From Selaginella moellendorffii (Eukaryota; Streptophyta; Lycopodiopsida; Selaginellales; Selaginellaceae): DNA of 64,000 nucleotides. Position numbers and translations under genes: made by a program. This document shows positions 21,422 through 34,500 of this stretch, one piece after another (the first letter of the stretch is position 1; each line of letters begins with the position of its first letter). Under the pieces are notes generated by a model that did no database searches, had not been told where the DNA came from, and saw only the letters and a list, made by a program, of their open reading frames with translations. The stretch is taken from NCBI RefSeq assembly GCF_000143415.4, contig NW_003314364.1:236396-300395 (forward strand). The letters run 5' to 3'.

Positions 21422-22481
21422 CAATGAAGTGATAGTGGGTATGTGTTTGTAACTCATTCTTGAATCTATTGTACATCCACATGTGCATATTTTCCAGACC
21501 CACCATTAAGCAATTGCTACAGTGCTCAAGAAAAATTTATAAACTTATAGAGCCATTTGTCTTATCCAAGAAAAAGTAGCATATTGAACACCGAATGTAA
21601 TAACATTCTGTGCTTTTAAGTAGTCCTACCATATCAGAAGCAAGATCTTGCAAAAATATGTGACATTACTCTTGAAACACTAGAGGCAATCCCTCTCTAG
21701 TAGAAAAATCCAGAATTTTATATATAGGGAGCTCTAATTTAGCTTTACTAGAGCCCTCAGCAAAAAAAAGATTGTTATGTGAAGGTGAAGGTAGAATGTT
21801 GGTAGAATTTGGGGATGGAGATTGATATGAAATGCTAGGGGGCCAAGTACAAATAACAATGACTTTCCTTCGAGCTATTTCAATACAAAATTCCAAGGAG
21901 CTCAAGGAAAACAAAAAAACTACGATGATTATAAATTTTCTAGATAGTTTATATACCAAGTTTTAGTCTTGGGAATGAGGTTTATTTATTATGACACTGA
22001 CAATACTTAGATTCTTTAAATGTTAGTCTTGGAAATGGGGCTTCATAATCATAGCTTGCTTGTAAATATAAGAGAGTCTAAAATTTTAGATTATCATGTA
22101 TACACATGCTCTATCATTATGATGAAATCCTACTTTGCTACATATATATTCTTTTCTACACATGTCAAATGTCTAGAGAAATAGACTGCAAGGAAATATA
22201 GACTATATTATAGTGGTAGAGCACGTTAGCATGTTACCATTCTCTCATGTGAGATTGCCTTTCAGTCTTGGAAATGTAGATAAAGTTGATTCTTTGATAT
22301 GATATTACTTTTGAGTCTTTTGAAAGATTTCGATTTCTTTTATTATTATTCACAAACAACTCCCAAAAACTTTTAATGAGGATTCACTACAAAAATAGAC
22401 CTTAGTCTTATCATATGAGAGGATTGCGATATAGGTAGGAAACAGAGTTTTTGATATGAATTAATATGTAAATTACAAATA
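21422..22481. other. Intergenic or transposon-derived, nothing recognised
   Basis: AT-rich sequence outside the C2 terminus. No convincing reading frame or repeat is seen. It may belong to the further C-family remnant suggested by the small gene at 22482-22744. Confidence 0.45.
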
Positions 22482-22744
22482 TCATGGAAAGTTTAATGAA
22501 GTAGATTTCTTGGTTCTTTTTACCGTGCTATTCATTTCTTCATTTCTTTGACTTTGGACTATTGTTTCAGAAGTAACAGAAGCATTTTTATCAATCGTGA
22601 TAGTGGTCTCCACATTCCTAAATAGGTAATAAGTACTAGGAGTGTAATATAGAGATTGTGGTAGTGAAACAAAATTAACATTTTCACATTCCTTTGCATT
22701 ACAACTTTTACTCATAGATCTTATATTTTCCTTGCTTCCCATCT
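22482..22744 (-). CDS. Small Ser/Thr/Asn-rich protein, homologue of the 49161 gene
   Basis: From an ATG near 22742-22744 the frame runs 86 residues (MGSKENIRSMSKSC onward). It shares SLPxSxYYTP, and later ASVTSETIVQSQ against APVTSETTIQSK, with the product of 49161-49418, while the surrounding DNA has diverged. The function is unknown and there is no recognisable domain. Protein similarity exceeding DNA similarity suggests past selection within a transposon family. The Met chosen matches the start position in the homologue. Confidence 0.5.
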
Positions 22745-23029
22745 TCTCAAGAACCCTAAAAAATCTTCTGAATGAAGGAATAGTATCTACAATTATAAAA
22801 GTATTCAAAATATTAGCTGTAACAGTAGTTATAATTAAATAATATAGCTTTACAAAAGATAGGTTCTCATGAATTTTGTATTTTTTAAACAATTCAACCT
22901 TATAGAAACTTTTAACTCAGATATTTATATATTTAAATATTTTAAAGTTTGCTAGAACCTTCATTGTTGACTTTTAGTTGACTGTGTTGATTTGAGTTGA
23001 CTTGTGTTGAATTGAGCTCAACTCAACTT

Positions 23030-25258
23030 TAGACCATCCCCATGGGAGCTTGTTTATTGGCCAAGTGATTTCAAATAGTCAACGCACTTTCATCTTCAAG
23101 ATGTCAACTCTAGTGTGGACCTTATATAATAAATGGATATAGATGGAGGTGGGGACTTAGTTAATTCTTAAATCTATTTTGACCACATGAAATGAGTTTT
23201 AGGCTGGTCAACTATGAGAGCATGTTTATGATCACAAATAAGTGGTTTTTCATTTTATAAAGATTCCATACTATTTTACATTCTACCTATTCCTTCTATA
23301 GGTTGTAGTGCAATTTGACTATTGCTATAGCTGAATTCAAGTTCCAGGATTTCCAAGCTCAAATTATCTTTTGGAGATGTATGTCTGAGGTTTTTGAACA
23401 ACGAATTAGGAAGAAACCCAACTTCCATGGTTTTATGGCAGATGCTATGGTGCTAATTGGTTGACTGTGCGGCAAGTGTTTGGAGGTGATAAAAGTCAAC
23501 TGTTATAAGGTAGAGAGAAGAGTTATAAGTTTCATTAGGCAAGGAGTATCAACAAATATTGCTAATGCAACAAATTTGACTTCCATCATAAGTTCAAGTA
23601 ACTTTGTCAAGAATGGATGGATGCACCAACTAAAGAAGAGCATGAGGCAAAGGCAAATAAGATGTGCATATAGTGGTGTGAAGGAGATAAAGTGCCAATT
23701 GAACACCTTCCATAGATGGAATGTTGGCTTGTATGGTGAGAAGTTTGAATGTTTCAATAGGGCCATTATATTCTCCATGTAAGCTTTCTCCCATTTCTTT
23801 TGTTGCCACATTCAAATGTTGCATTTTTCCTAGGATCAACCACTTGATGACATTGAACATACACTAACAATTAATCTTTTTAAGAGTAAACATTGGAGTT
23901 GGAAAGCTTCTGAAGCAAAGAAAGGAAAAGTGTCCCTCTATGAAGTTATGCTCTCCAACCTCACTAAATCTCTTGAGCAGTCATCAAAAGCTTTGGCTAC
24001 ATAGGAAGCGAGGTTTGTTAGTACAAGTCCAAACTTAGATAGGCTTCAAGAGTGGGTTGATAGAAAGATAACACTAATAGTAGGGTTAATATCTAAGATA
24101 GTGGAGGAAGTTGTTGTTGGAACTCCTATAGAATTAAGTTATAAACCACTTGGGGTCATGAGGACAGCCTGTATGAAGTGTCTACAGATATTTGATAGGC
24201 ATAACATCACTCCTTCCAACTCTCATTGTCTAGAGTTTGACTACCATTCTGTTCTATGACACTAGAAAAGAACTAAGGAATATAAAGTGGAGGAGGTGTC
24301 AGTTGTTACACAAGTAAATCTAGTGCCAAAGGTTAAGAATGTTATTAATAGCTCGTGAACTAGTTTTTTGTATCAACTGGGCAATTCAAAGAGTCAGTGC
24401 CAAGAGCAATGCACGTTGCTCCAGAATGATTGGGAGTTGAGGTCAGTGTCTTGCATGTATACGTTTAGATTCAAGTTCTTCAGCAGTGCCATGTTTCTAA
24501 AGCTGTCAAGATCTAGGGGTAAAGGGCTGCTAATCAAGCTAGAGTTACTATTGTGGAATTGATGTTACTCATACAAGCCAAATCCACAACTCAATTATTT
24601 TGAAGCCAGATTCTATGCTAGAAGAGTGGCTAGTTGAGCAAAGCTGCAATCTTTTGAAAGAAGAGATTGAAAGTTTGGAGTAAGCAAATTTCAAGCTAAA
24701 GACTTCCTTAAATGTTACCAATGTCAATACTAAACTGGCCTACATGACCAACTAGAAATAGAAAAGCTGTATAATATAAGTCTTCCATTTCAAAAAGGTG
24801 CACAAGAGAAGATCAAGTTAGCAAAAGAGTTGAAGTGCACAATCACAAAGATAAACTACATTAATACCATAGCTAAGGAGTTTGTTGTTGTGATTGAGTC
24901 ATCAAAAGGTACGAGCTACATTGTTAGAATCTACAAAAATCCATCCTATATCTACCTAGATTTTACATATAGGGAGAATAAGGGAAAGGTATATTTAGCC
25001 TACAAACACATCTGTTACATTTTTATGTAGAAACTAAACCAAGATCCTCCACCAGGCAAGCCTTACAATTGTAGATCTTGAGAAGTGTTTTTAGATTGCT
25101 TTTAGTGTTCAGATCTATATTTATATTTGTATTTTATTGGTCTAATTTATAGATTAAATCAAAATGTGAAAGATGAAAAAATGTTGGTTCAAGTTGAACC
25201 AATGTTTTTCTTGTGTTTGAGAAGTCATGAGCTCAGCTCATGAGCTTAAAACCTACCC
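23030..25258 (+). mobile_element. Decayed copy of element B (transposase half)
   Basis: Plus-strand text from about 23038 to 25060 follows the element B transposase exon by exon (STL, then GWSTM..VYDHK, FMADA, CTITKINYI, YIVRIYKNPS), with many stops and frameshifts. It ends in the B-type terminus: TTGGTTC-N5-GAACCAA at 25184-25202, then GAGCTCAGCTCATGAGC and CTACCC at 25258. The other end is lost; only a GAGCTCAACTCAAC-like remnant at about 23010-23030 is seen. Extensive TG/CA-type substitutions suggest an old, methylated copy. Confidence 0.82.
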
Positions 25259-25393
25259 GAACTCATTTGAACTGGCATAAAGTGTCTAATATGCACTAGA
25301 TGCTAATTTCTCACAAAGAAAAGAGAAATTTAGCCAGAAAGATGGGAAAAACACAAAGAATGTTGTGAAAATCACTTAGTAGGATGTGGATAT

Positions 25394-26820
25394 TGTGAGA
25401 CACAAAATCCCTAGGCCCTAAAGTGGAGCCGGAAGGGTGCCATGTGGTAGTGGCCGAAGCGAAAGCCAAACAAATGTAACACGTTTGAACTAAAAAGCTT
25501 TGACTTGAAAGGTCAAAAGCAAGAGTGGAACTCTCAACAAAGTGCTCGAAGAAAGAGCATGAAATAAGTGAGGCTCTAAAAAGGGACCCAAAAAGACCGA
25601 GACGGAGTCCGAGATGGAGTTCGAGACGGAGTCTGAGATGGAGTCCGAGATGGAGTCCAAGATGGAGTCCGAGATGGACTGAGACGGAGTCCGAGATGGA
25701 GTCCGAGATGGACCGAGACGGAGTCCGAGATGGACCCGAGATGGAGTCCGAGATGGACCCGAGATGGAGTCCGAGTTGGACCCAAGATGGAGTCCGAGAT
25801 GGACCCGAGATGGAGTCCGAGATGGAGTCCAAGATGGACCCGAGATGGAATCGAAGATGGAGTCCAAGAAGGACCCGAGATGGAGTCTGAGGTCGAGACC
25901 GAGACCGGGACCGAGACCAAAATCGGGACCGAGACCAAGACCGAGGCCGAGGCCGAGTCCGAGCCCGAGCCCAAGTCCGAGTCCGAGTCCAAGTCCCAGT
26001 CCCAGTTCGAGTCCAAGTCCAAGTCCGAGTCCTAGTCCGAGTTTGAGTTCGAGTCTGAGAGGGTGAAAGCCCAAAGCATTCGTCTCCCAAACCCTGGGGG
26101 GTTTGGTGAACTCCAAAAGTATAGTGAGGGGGAGGACTGTAGTGGAGCCAGTTTGGCCAGGAAAGGCCAGTTTGGCCCAGGAAGGCTGTACCCAGTGTTG
26201 GGTGATGAGCTGCCTACTGGGAAGTCTAACACTAGAGTGAATACAGACCGACAAGCGGGGTAGCTTGGTGAAGTGTTCAAGAGCTGGCTCTAGTTCCCTT
26301 AGGAGATCGATTGGCCGATGCTCCCAGTCCAAGTGTGGGTGGCACTACCTACTTGGATACCTAGTGTGGCTCAACGGAACCTCGCTCTAAGCCTATGGCT
26401 AGAGCACCTAAAGGCGGAAGGCGGGGAGAGTACCCATGAGGCCCACGTAGGGCCACAGTGTTCCGAAATGTTGTCCCAAAGTCCCAGACTGTGAAAAGGA
26501 AGAGGAGTGGCCCTCTAGTGTTGTGACCAAGGACACAGTCACACAATGAGGAAGTCCTAGAGGACAATGGGACTTAGTGGTTGGTCCCATAGGCCTTGGT
26601 CCAGTGGCAGTGTTGGCAAACTCAGCCAAGGATAAAAAGGGACTTGGTGGGGACTGGAACGGAGATATTGGGGAAGGTTATTCCCCATGTTTGCAAGCAT
26701 CCTAAGGATGGTAAGGAGTGGATTTGGGACGACCACTCATGGACGAATAGCCCAGTCTTGGAGAGATGGGATTGCAATGCAGGTGGTGTTAGACCACCGA
26801 TGTGACCAAGGTGAATGAGG
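25394..26820 (+). repeat. LTR of family D, plus orientation, broken at its right end
   Basis: It starts TGTGAGACACAAAATCCC and follows the reverse complement of 37400-38986 to about GTGACCAAGGTGAATG, where it loses similarity just before element B. Its orientation is opposite to the 37400 copy, so the two are not a pair. It carries a 450-base minisatellite. No primer-binding site or polypurine tract is evident, so it is probably a truncated solo LTR. Confidence 0.8.
25590..26050. repeat. Minisatellite of GAGATGGAGTCC and GAGACCGAG-type units
   Basis: Tandem 6- and 12-base-period units grade from GAGATGGAGTCC and GAGATGGACCC on the left to GAGTCCGAGCCC on the right. It lies inside the D-family LTR. 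Long arginine-, serine- or tryptophan-rich frames on both strands come from the repeat and should not be annotated as genes. Confidence 0.9.
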
Positions 26821-26902
26821 AGCCCGGGTAGGTTTTGAGCTCATGAGCTCACGAGCTGAGCTCATGAGCTGAGCTCACGGCTTCTCAAACACAAGAAAAA
26901 CA

Positions 26903-26921
26903 TTGGTTCGTCCCGAACCAA
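26903..26921. promoter_or_regulatory. Left subterminal palindrome of element B
   Basis: It reads TTGGTTC-GTCCC-GAACCAA, a perfect 7-base dyad around five bases, about 80 bases from the left end. The same arrangement, with a different spacer, is at 25184-25202 in the decayed copy. Likely a protein-binding site. Confidence 0.7.
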
Positions 26922-27020
26922 CATCTTTCCATTCTTCAAATTTTGATTTAATCTATATTTCCAAGTAAATTCGACTAATAAAATACAAATATAAATATAG
27001 ATCCGAACACTAAAAGCAAT

Positions 27021-30000
27021 CTAAAAACACTTCTCAAGCTCCGCAACTGTAAGGCTTGCCTGGTGGATGTGATGGTCGATCTTAGGATCTTGGTTTAGTT
27101 CCTGCATAAAAATGTAATAGATGTGCTTGCAGGCTAAATATACCTTTCCCCTGTTCTCCCGCTGTGTAAAATCTGGACAGGTACAGGATGGATTTTCGCA
27201 GATTTTAACAATGTAGCTCGTACCCTTTGATGACTCAGTCACAATAATAAACTCCTTAGCCATAGCACTGATGTAGTTTGTCTTTGTGATTGTGCACTTT
27301 AGCTCTTTTGCCAACTTGATCTTCTCTTGTGCACCTTTCGAAATGGAAGACCTGTATTGTATAGCCTTCCCATTCCTAGCTGGTCGTGTATGCCGGTCTA
27401 GTGTTGATATTGGTGGCATAGCAGTACTAATAGCAACATTTGAGGAAGTCTTTAGCTTGAAACCTGCTCTCTCCAGACTTTCAATCTCTTCTTTCAAAAG
27501 ATTGCAGCTTCGCTCAACTGGCCACTCCTCTGGCACAGAATCTGGCTTCAAAATAATTGAGCTGTGGATCCTGCTTGTATGAGTAACATCAGTCCCACAA
27601 CAGTAGATCCAGCTTGACTGGCGGCCCTTCACTCCTAGATCTCGACAGCCCCAGAAACATGGCACTGCTGAAGAACTTGAACCTGAGCGCACAAAAGCGA
27701 GACACTGACCTCGACTCCCAATCATTCCAGAGCAACGTGCATTGCTCTTGGCACTGACTCTTCGAATTGCCCAGTTGATACGAGAAACTGGCTCGCGAGA
27801 AATAACCTTTTCAACCTCTGGCACTGGACTTACTTGTGTAACAACTGGCACCTCCTCCACTCCATGTTCCTTAGTTCTTTTCCGGTGTCGTGGAACAGAA
27901 TGGTAGTCAAACTCTGGACGGTGAGAGCTAGAAGGAGTGATGTTTGACCCATCAAATGTCTGTCGACGCTTCATACGGGCTGTTCTCATGTCCCCAAGTG
28001 GCTCATAACTTGATTTCATAGGAGTTCCAGCAACAACTTCCTCCACCATCTTGGACATTGACCCTGCTGCTGGTGTTGTCCTTCTACCAACCCGCTCTTG
28101 AAGCCTGTCTAAGTTCGGACCTGTACCAGCAAACCTTGCTTCCTGTGCAGCCAAAGCTTTTGATGATTGCTCAAGAGATCTAGTGAGGTCGGAGAGTGTA
28201 GCTTCATAGAGGGACACTTTTCCCTTCCCTGCTTCGGAAGCTCTCCAACTCCAATGTTTGCTCTCAGAGAGATTAATTGTTGGTGTAAGTGCAATATCAT
28301 CAAGTGGTTGATCCTACAAAAAATGCAACATTTGAATGTGACAAGAAAGAAAATGAGAGAAAGCTTACATGGAGAGTATAATGACCCCACTGAAACATTC
28401 GAACTTCCCACCATGCAAGCCAGCATTCCATTTGTGGAAGGTTTTCAATTGGCACTTTGTCTCCTTCACGCCACCATATGCGCATTTCATTTGCCTTTGC
28501 CTCGTGCTCCTCTTTAGTTGGTGCATCCATCCATTTCCGACAAAGCTGCTTGAACTCGTGATGGAAGGTAGACTTGATGCATCGGCAATGTTCATTGACG
28601 CTCTTTGCCCAATGAAACTCACAACTCTTCTCTCTACCTTGTAATGGCTGACTTTTATCACCTCCGAATACTTGTCGTACAGCCAACCAGTTAGCACCAG
28701 CTGCATCTGCCATGAAACCACGGAAGTTGGGTTTCTTCCCGGTTCGCTGTTCAACAACCTCGGACATACATGTCCAAAAGATGGTTTGTGCTTGAAAATC
28801 TTGAACTTTGAATTCGGCTATAGCTATAGTCAAATTGCACTGCAACCTATAAAAGGAATGGTTATAATGTAAATTGGTATAGATCCTTAAAAAATGAAAA
28901 GCCACTTACTTGTGATCATAAACATGAGCTCCCATTGTTGACCAGCCTGAAACTCGTTCCATATGGTCAAAATGGATCCAGGAATTAGCTAAATCCCCAT
29001 CTCCATCCATATCCATTCGTTGTACAAGGTCCACACCAGAAGCAGGACCAAGGGTAGACATCTTAAAGATGAAAGGGCGTTGATTGTTCGAAGTCACTTG
29101 GCCAACGAATAAGCTCCCATGAATAAACTCATAGGGACATTTTCTCTTTAGCTCCAAAATCCCATCCAATCCAGATTGAAGCTTTCCATCTCGCCCTTCT
29201 CGCATCCAGTTCTTTATTCTACAAAAAAAAAGAGTGTTATTAGTGATAAAGTAGAGTTAAGTGTTAATTTTATACCTGTTTAAATTTGTCATAGGTTCTA
29301 TATTTCGAAGTAGGTCCTTCAAGCTATTCTCCGTGAACTCTTTTTGGCTATCAGATTGTAACAACATGTCCACCACATAGTCCTTTAGTATAGACTGTTG
29401 AACACACTTTGGAGTTGCTGCACTTTTCTTCCTAGCCTCTGTAGTAACAGCAGTCTTCAAATTGCGAAAAGAATCACGGCGGATTCCTTCCTCAATTGCG
29501 TGTTGGTGGTATCCAATATGCACTGCTGCTCTGCCTAAACATCCATCCCGTGGAAGAAAATAATACATTTTCGCATCGCAACATGCTTGACACACAGGTG
29601 TTGCCCCGCATTTGCGACATCTAAATCCTGTAGCAACTTCATCACGCCTAGGGGGATTGATTGCTGAGCCTTCAAAGAAACACATATTCTTGCCATGATC
29701 AGAAATGCATTTCTCAGCGACACACTGAAGCTGTCCACCGCAATGGACTATGGACACAGATCCATCGAAATGAGAGAAGTGGGTCGTCTTTACTCTGCAC
29801 CAATTATGTGGATCAAGACGTGTTTCCATACCCCTTTTCCTGCTTGACGAACTTGCTGGTGGAAACTCGAAGAATATATTCCCATTATAGGAAGAAGGAA
29901 GCTCCTCACCTCTCATGTACTGGAACTCCTTCAATTCCAACCGTAATGATCGAGATTGCCGAAATGCCTTATCCACCACTTCAAAAACTGGTCCAGAAGG

Positions 30001-30405
30001 AACACACCTACTTGTCTGGGAAGCTATGTCAGGAAGCTCATCTTCTTCATTTTCGTCACTGGAGAGAATAATAACTTCATCCTTCACTCTTTGCACAGTT
30101 GGCTGTGAAACTGATGCGCTCTCCTCTCCTCGCTTCGGAGATCCTGTAACTAGAATCTCTTGACCTGTACATCTATCAAGATCCCATTGAATCCCATTCT
30201 CTCCCACACCACTGTCGAGAAGAATGGATTTTTCTATCTGATTACCCTTATCACGACATACATTCTCCAAACTAACTGATCCTGGCTTCAGCTTGAATCT
30301 TCTGCAGAGGAAGGTCTCTCCTATAACACTCCTAGAGAAAACAATTGGAGGCTCTTGATCGAACTTCAAATAGAATTCTCTCATATCTTCTCCTTGCTCG
30401 AGCAC
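27021..30405 (-). CDS. Mutator-like (SWIM zinc finger) transposase of element B
   Basis: Four exons, 29276-30405, 28910-29218, 28369-28846 and 27021-28313, join in phase to about 1069 residues. The N-terminal part has a cysteine-rich cluster (FRCRKCGATPVCQACC). The central part has likely catalytic blocks HFDHMERVSGWSTM..VYDHK and RGFMADAAGANW, followed by CEFHWAKSV, resembling the MULE transposase pattern. The C-terminus carries a SWIM finger, CTCPDF..LACKH, known from Mutator-like and related transposases for DNA binding. All introns are GT..AG and under 110 bases. The gene has no stop or frameshift, so it may be active. It is transcribed away from the palindrome array. Confidence 0.82.
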
Positions 30406-31545
30406 TTAGAAAAAAATTTGGGGAGAAACTGACAAGAAAGAACAAAGATATTCTTCTGTATTGTGAGCATTAATTAGCTATGTCCTTGCAAAGGACAAGT
30501 TAATTATTTTAACAAAATATACAACCGTTTAGAATCTAGAGAGATATGAGAATCTTAAAGAGCCGCCCATATTAATTGTATAATTGATTGTGAGAGGAAT
30601 AATAATGTTGAAATGAATGTGGTTATGAGTGAGAAGCGCCAATCAATCACAAAAGTTGTAGCATTGATTTTTTGTTCTCCCTCTCATCTCCATGCTCTCT
30701 TCCCTTCAAGAGAGTTTCATTCTTTTGTGACAAGTGAGAGAGACTCAAGCTCGAAAAGGTTGGTTCGTGCGCGGTTTTTTCGCGCGCTTGAGCAGGGAAG
30801 GGCGAGAGAAAGGCGCTTCAATCAAGAAATGTGCTTCAAGACGCTCCTCAAACAAGGTATGCTTCCTTGAGAAGGTCGGTTCGCGTGCGAACCGACGTCT
30901 CCTCACTTTCTTTCTTCCATTAGAAGTTTCTATTTTCTCAACTTTTGTTTTCTCTTGAGGGATAGAGATGTCGGTTCTTGTGCGAACCGACATCTCCTAG
31001 CATTCTATTTCATTTTCTATTTAGCTTTTTGCCCATCTCTACCTCGTTTTTTTTTTTTTTTCCTTGTTGAAGGGGTGGGAAAGATCGGTTCGCGCGCGAA
31101 CCGACGTCTCCCCACCTTTATTTTTTCTAGAAGCGAGCTTTCTTGATTTTTTTCATGTTTCTAGTGGTGAGATTTCTATATTTTAGAAAACAGAGAGAGA
31201 TTGAAATGTCGGTTCTTGTGCGAACCGACATCTTCAAGGTTTTTTTTTTTATTTCATTGACTTGATGGGGCATTTCATGTGAAAATTAGAGGGTGGAAGA
31301 TGTCGGTTCTTGCGCGAACCGACCTCTCCCGTATTCTTGTTGTGTTTTTCCTTTTTCTTGAGAGGTAGGGTGAGGTCAGTTCTCGCGCGAACCAACCTCT
31401 CCCAGTGACTTATGTTTTTTTCCTTTGCATTTCTTGTAGTTTACAATCTATTTTTCACATCTTTTACTTACAAACTTTTCTTGTGAGAGCAGATATAAAT
31501 CAAACTTGACTGCTTGAAACTTCCAAAAAGGGACTTGAACTTCAA
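30406..31545. promoter_or_regulatory. Divergent promoter region of element B
   Basis: It separates the transposase start (30405, minus) and the ParB-methyltransferase start (31546, plus). It holds one decayed and six full palindromes between 30755 and 31399, spaced 50-120 bases apart. CG-rich dyads sit in otherwise T-rich DNA. Both promoters presumably lie here, so the array could control both genes. Confidence 0.6.
30875..31399. repeat. Array of six GTCGGTTC-N6-GAACCGAC palindromes
   Basis: Copies lie at 30875-30896, 30965-30996, 31083-31105, 31206-31231, 31302-31323 and 31372-31399, with a damaged one near 30755-30785. The central six bases are GCGTGC, TTGTGC, GCGCGC, TTGTGC, TTGCGC and TCGCGC. 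The dyads often extend to GATGTC..GACATC. The sequence between copies is not repeated, so the sites are kept while the spacers vary. Confidence 0.9.
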
Positions 31546-34500
31546 ATGCCACAGGTTTGCTTTACATTACAAGTTAGATGTTTTAATAGTTTTGCTTTTT
31601 ATTTTAGAGGAAGCGCCGAGGCCAACCTCAATGGTCTCGATCTCCAGGAAAAGGCAGCCGCCTTGATCGCTGTGGGCTTGGCCGATTGAGTGGAGATTCA
31701 TCTCAAGTATCTAATGAAGTTTCGGCTAGTCATGCTGGAGGCAACGATGAGTATAACAATGACGTGGATGTTGAGATGAACACTCAAATCGATGTTGGTG
31801 TTATTGAGGCTGTTGGTACTGGTGTTCCTGAGGCTGCGGGTACTGGTGGTGGGGTACTTGCATCTGATGTTGGCGGTGGTGGGGGTGCTATGCCTTCGGT
31901 TGCTGAGGCTGCTCGCGGCCAGGTCAATGAACCAGCTGAGGACGTTATTGGTAGCGTTGTAGGTGGATCTACTACAGAGGCTACTGGGGGCATGGTAGCT
32001 GCTCCTACTGCTCCTCAGGCTGGTGGTGCAGGGGGAGCTAATGGTGGTGAGGGATTATGCATGCATGATTCTGACACCATCTTGAATGATCGTGTTCGGG
32101 ACACAATTATCCAAGCTCAAGAACGGACAGTCAGTAAAGTGTTACAGGAAATGGCGTGGAATGGCCCTCATCGATTTCTAGTTCCTTTGTGCCGATTGGT
32201 TCAAAGCCATTGGGTGCGCTCAGCTTACGACCTCAACATGGCTATCTACAGCTCCTTTGCCGAGGTCGGGTTTGGGAGCACAGCTGGTACCTTCATCGTT
32301 TCACCAACTTTCCCTGGAACCGGCCGGACAGAGTCAGTGACTACTGAACTTGAGGAAAAATGGGATCCTATATGGCTGCGAAAGTCTCGTGAGTTTGATG
32401 GATTCTTAGGACAACATGTGGAGACAGCAGGGTTCATTGGAAAGCTCTTTTGGGTGATCGATGGAAACCATAGGTGGCTGGCATTTTGGAAGTGCATTCA
32501 AGAGAAGTTCCGAGATGACGAAGAACGACACATTAGTGTTCCAGTCACACTTGTCGAACCAATGACTCGGGAGCACACTGTGAAGCTCAACATGGCATGC
32601 CATAAGATCAACATGTAAGAATTTATTTTTTGTAAACTTAGCTAATATCGTGTTTTTGCAGGCTAAACCAATTTGCGTTTCAAGCTCATACATTGGTACA
32701 TGACATTGAGCACCTTCGGTTTATGGGCATGCTCTCGCTAGAGGAGGTCCAAACGTTGTACAATCGTGAGGTATTTGAAGCAATTCGAGTGAAGCTAGGA
32801 GCTAGGAAAGGCCAAGAATTGCAGACTTGGTACCAACTGCCACTTGATTTTCTAGTTGCTGTCTGGGCGAAGGTAAATTATTATTGAAGTATGTATCAAC
32901 TTACATAATGTTTCTTGCAGCCCATAATCAAAGGAGAAAGAGCGTCATTCTTTAAAAATGCTCGAGGGGACGAGCAGCAGAAGGAGATGGAGTGGCATGC
33001 GATTGAGCAGCGAATTTTGAATACGAAGAGAACAAAGGTGAAAAAGTTGCTCTCGATTGCAGACATACGACGCGGGCAGGAATGGCTTGATAGCATTGCC
33101 GAGATTTGTTCTCGCGTTCGTAAGTTCTTATAAAATTTGTGAAACATTTCATAACTCTTTGTGTGTGTAGGAACTGATAAAGCACCGGAGGAACTCATTT
33201 ACAACATCTCTAAGAGTAAAATGTCCTTTGCTGAACAAAGTGTCTGCTTGGAACTTCTCAACACTTGGCTGCGAAATAACGAAAAACGCTGCGAGATAAG
33301 GATGGAGAAGGTGATGAAGGAGAAGGCGTACATTTCTCAGAGTATTGCCGCTGGTGAGGAGATGCTACAAGTCTGGGATGAGAAGTTTCTTTCCAGCACC
33401 CGCACAGGTATCACTCTCGAAGAATATATTCGTGCTTGTCTTGCGGAGCTAGGGAATGGTTGGCTTCCACGTGGTGGGACGAGTTCGGCTGAGTTCAAGA
33501 ACCAACCAGGACAACCATTTCTTGCGAGGCGCATGGTTTACAGGTATTTTTTCAATTCTCATTTATATATTGGTATTTATATTTTTGTTTTACTTTGTAG
33601 ATATTTAAAATATAGCCCCGGCGCACCGGTATACACAACCGGTGTTTTGCAGAAGCTCCTGACTAGAGGCAAGAAGCTTGGGATGTATGAGCCAGAGTTC
33701 TACTGTCCTTGTACACATGAGAGGGAGCTATGCCCGTGGTACCTTGAACTCGTGGAGCAGATGCCAACATCGGACTTCGAGCTAGATCTCTACCTTGAAT
33801 GTCATCCAGGTTCACTTGAAACTCAGCACTTAGCTAGGAAATATTAACCTTGAGTTATATTCTTATTTTCCAGAGGCTCTTTCTGACTGTGATAACGACA
33901 TTGTTGAAGTTCAACAACTAAACCTAGAAGTCAGCACTCAGGAAACCATGCCAAATCCAAATACTGTTGAACCAGAGGAAATTGTACAGGAAATTCCAGC
34001 ACAAGAGATTCCAGTACCTGCTCCTCGCAACCCCCGAAGGGGCCGTCATGAAACCTTTCATGAGAGTAAGGACTTTGATTTGGAACATTCTTTTATTCAT
34101 TCTTGACTTCACTTTTTTTTTTATAGATGTTGCAGAGAGCAGCCATCAGTCTTTTCGGCGGACTAAGACATTCTTCCCATCCCTCCCTACGGCTACAGAT
34201 GACGACCTAGAAGAGCTCTCCTCTGCAGCGATGCATAAACAGGTTAGTAAGCATGAATTTTATCTTCAACTTTTAGTTCTAATAATTGATTTTCAGGTTC
34301 GCCCTCTATCCCCAACGGCCAGTGTTGGGGAAGTTGCTATTCTCATTGGGGATTACACACAGCTTTTAGATGCTACTAGTCGGGAGCTCTACATGCTTGA
34401 TCGGTGGATCCATGGTTTGGGTCAGCTCACACCTTATGGGAAGATCGATTTCATCTTTTTTGATCTTCCCGATGGGATGGCACCACCACAGGGGGATACT

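Noticed and set aside
25490-26332. Long open frames (up to 280 codons) through 25490-26332 and 38195-39001
   Set aside because: They run through 12-base minisatellites, open in several frames on both strands, with low-complexity products.
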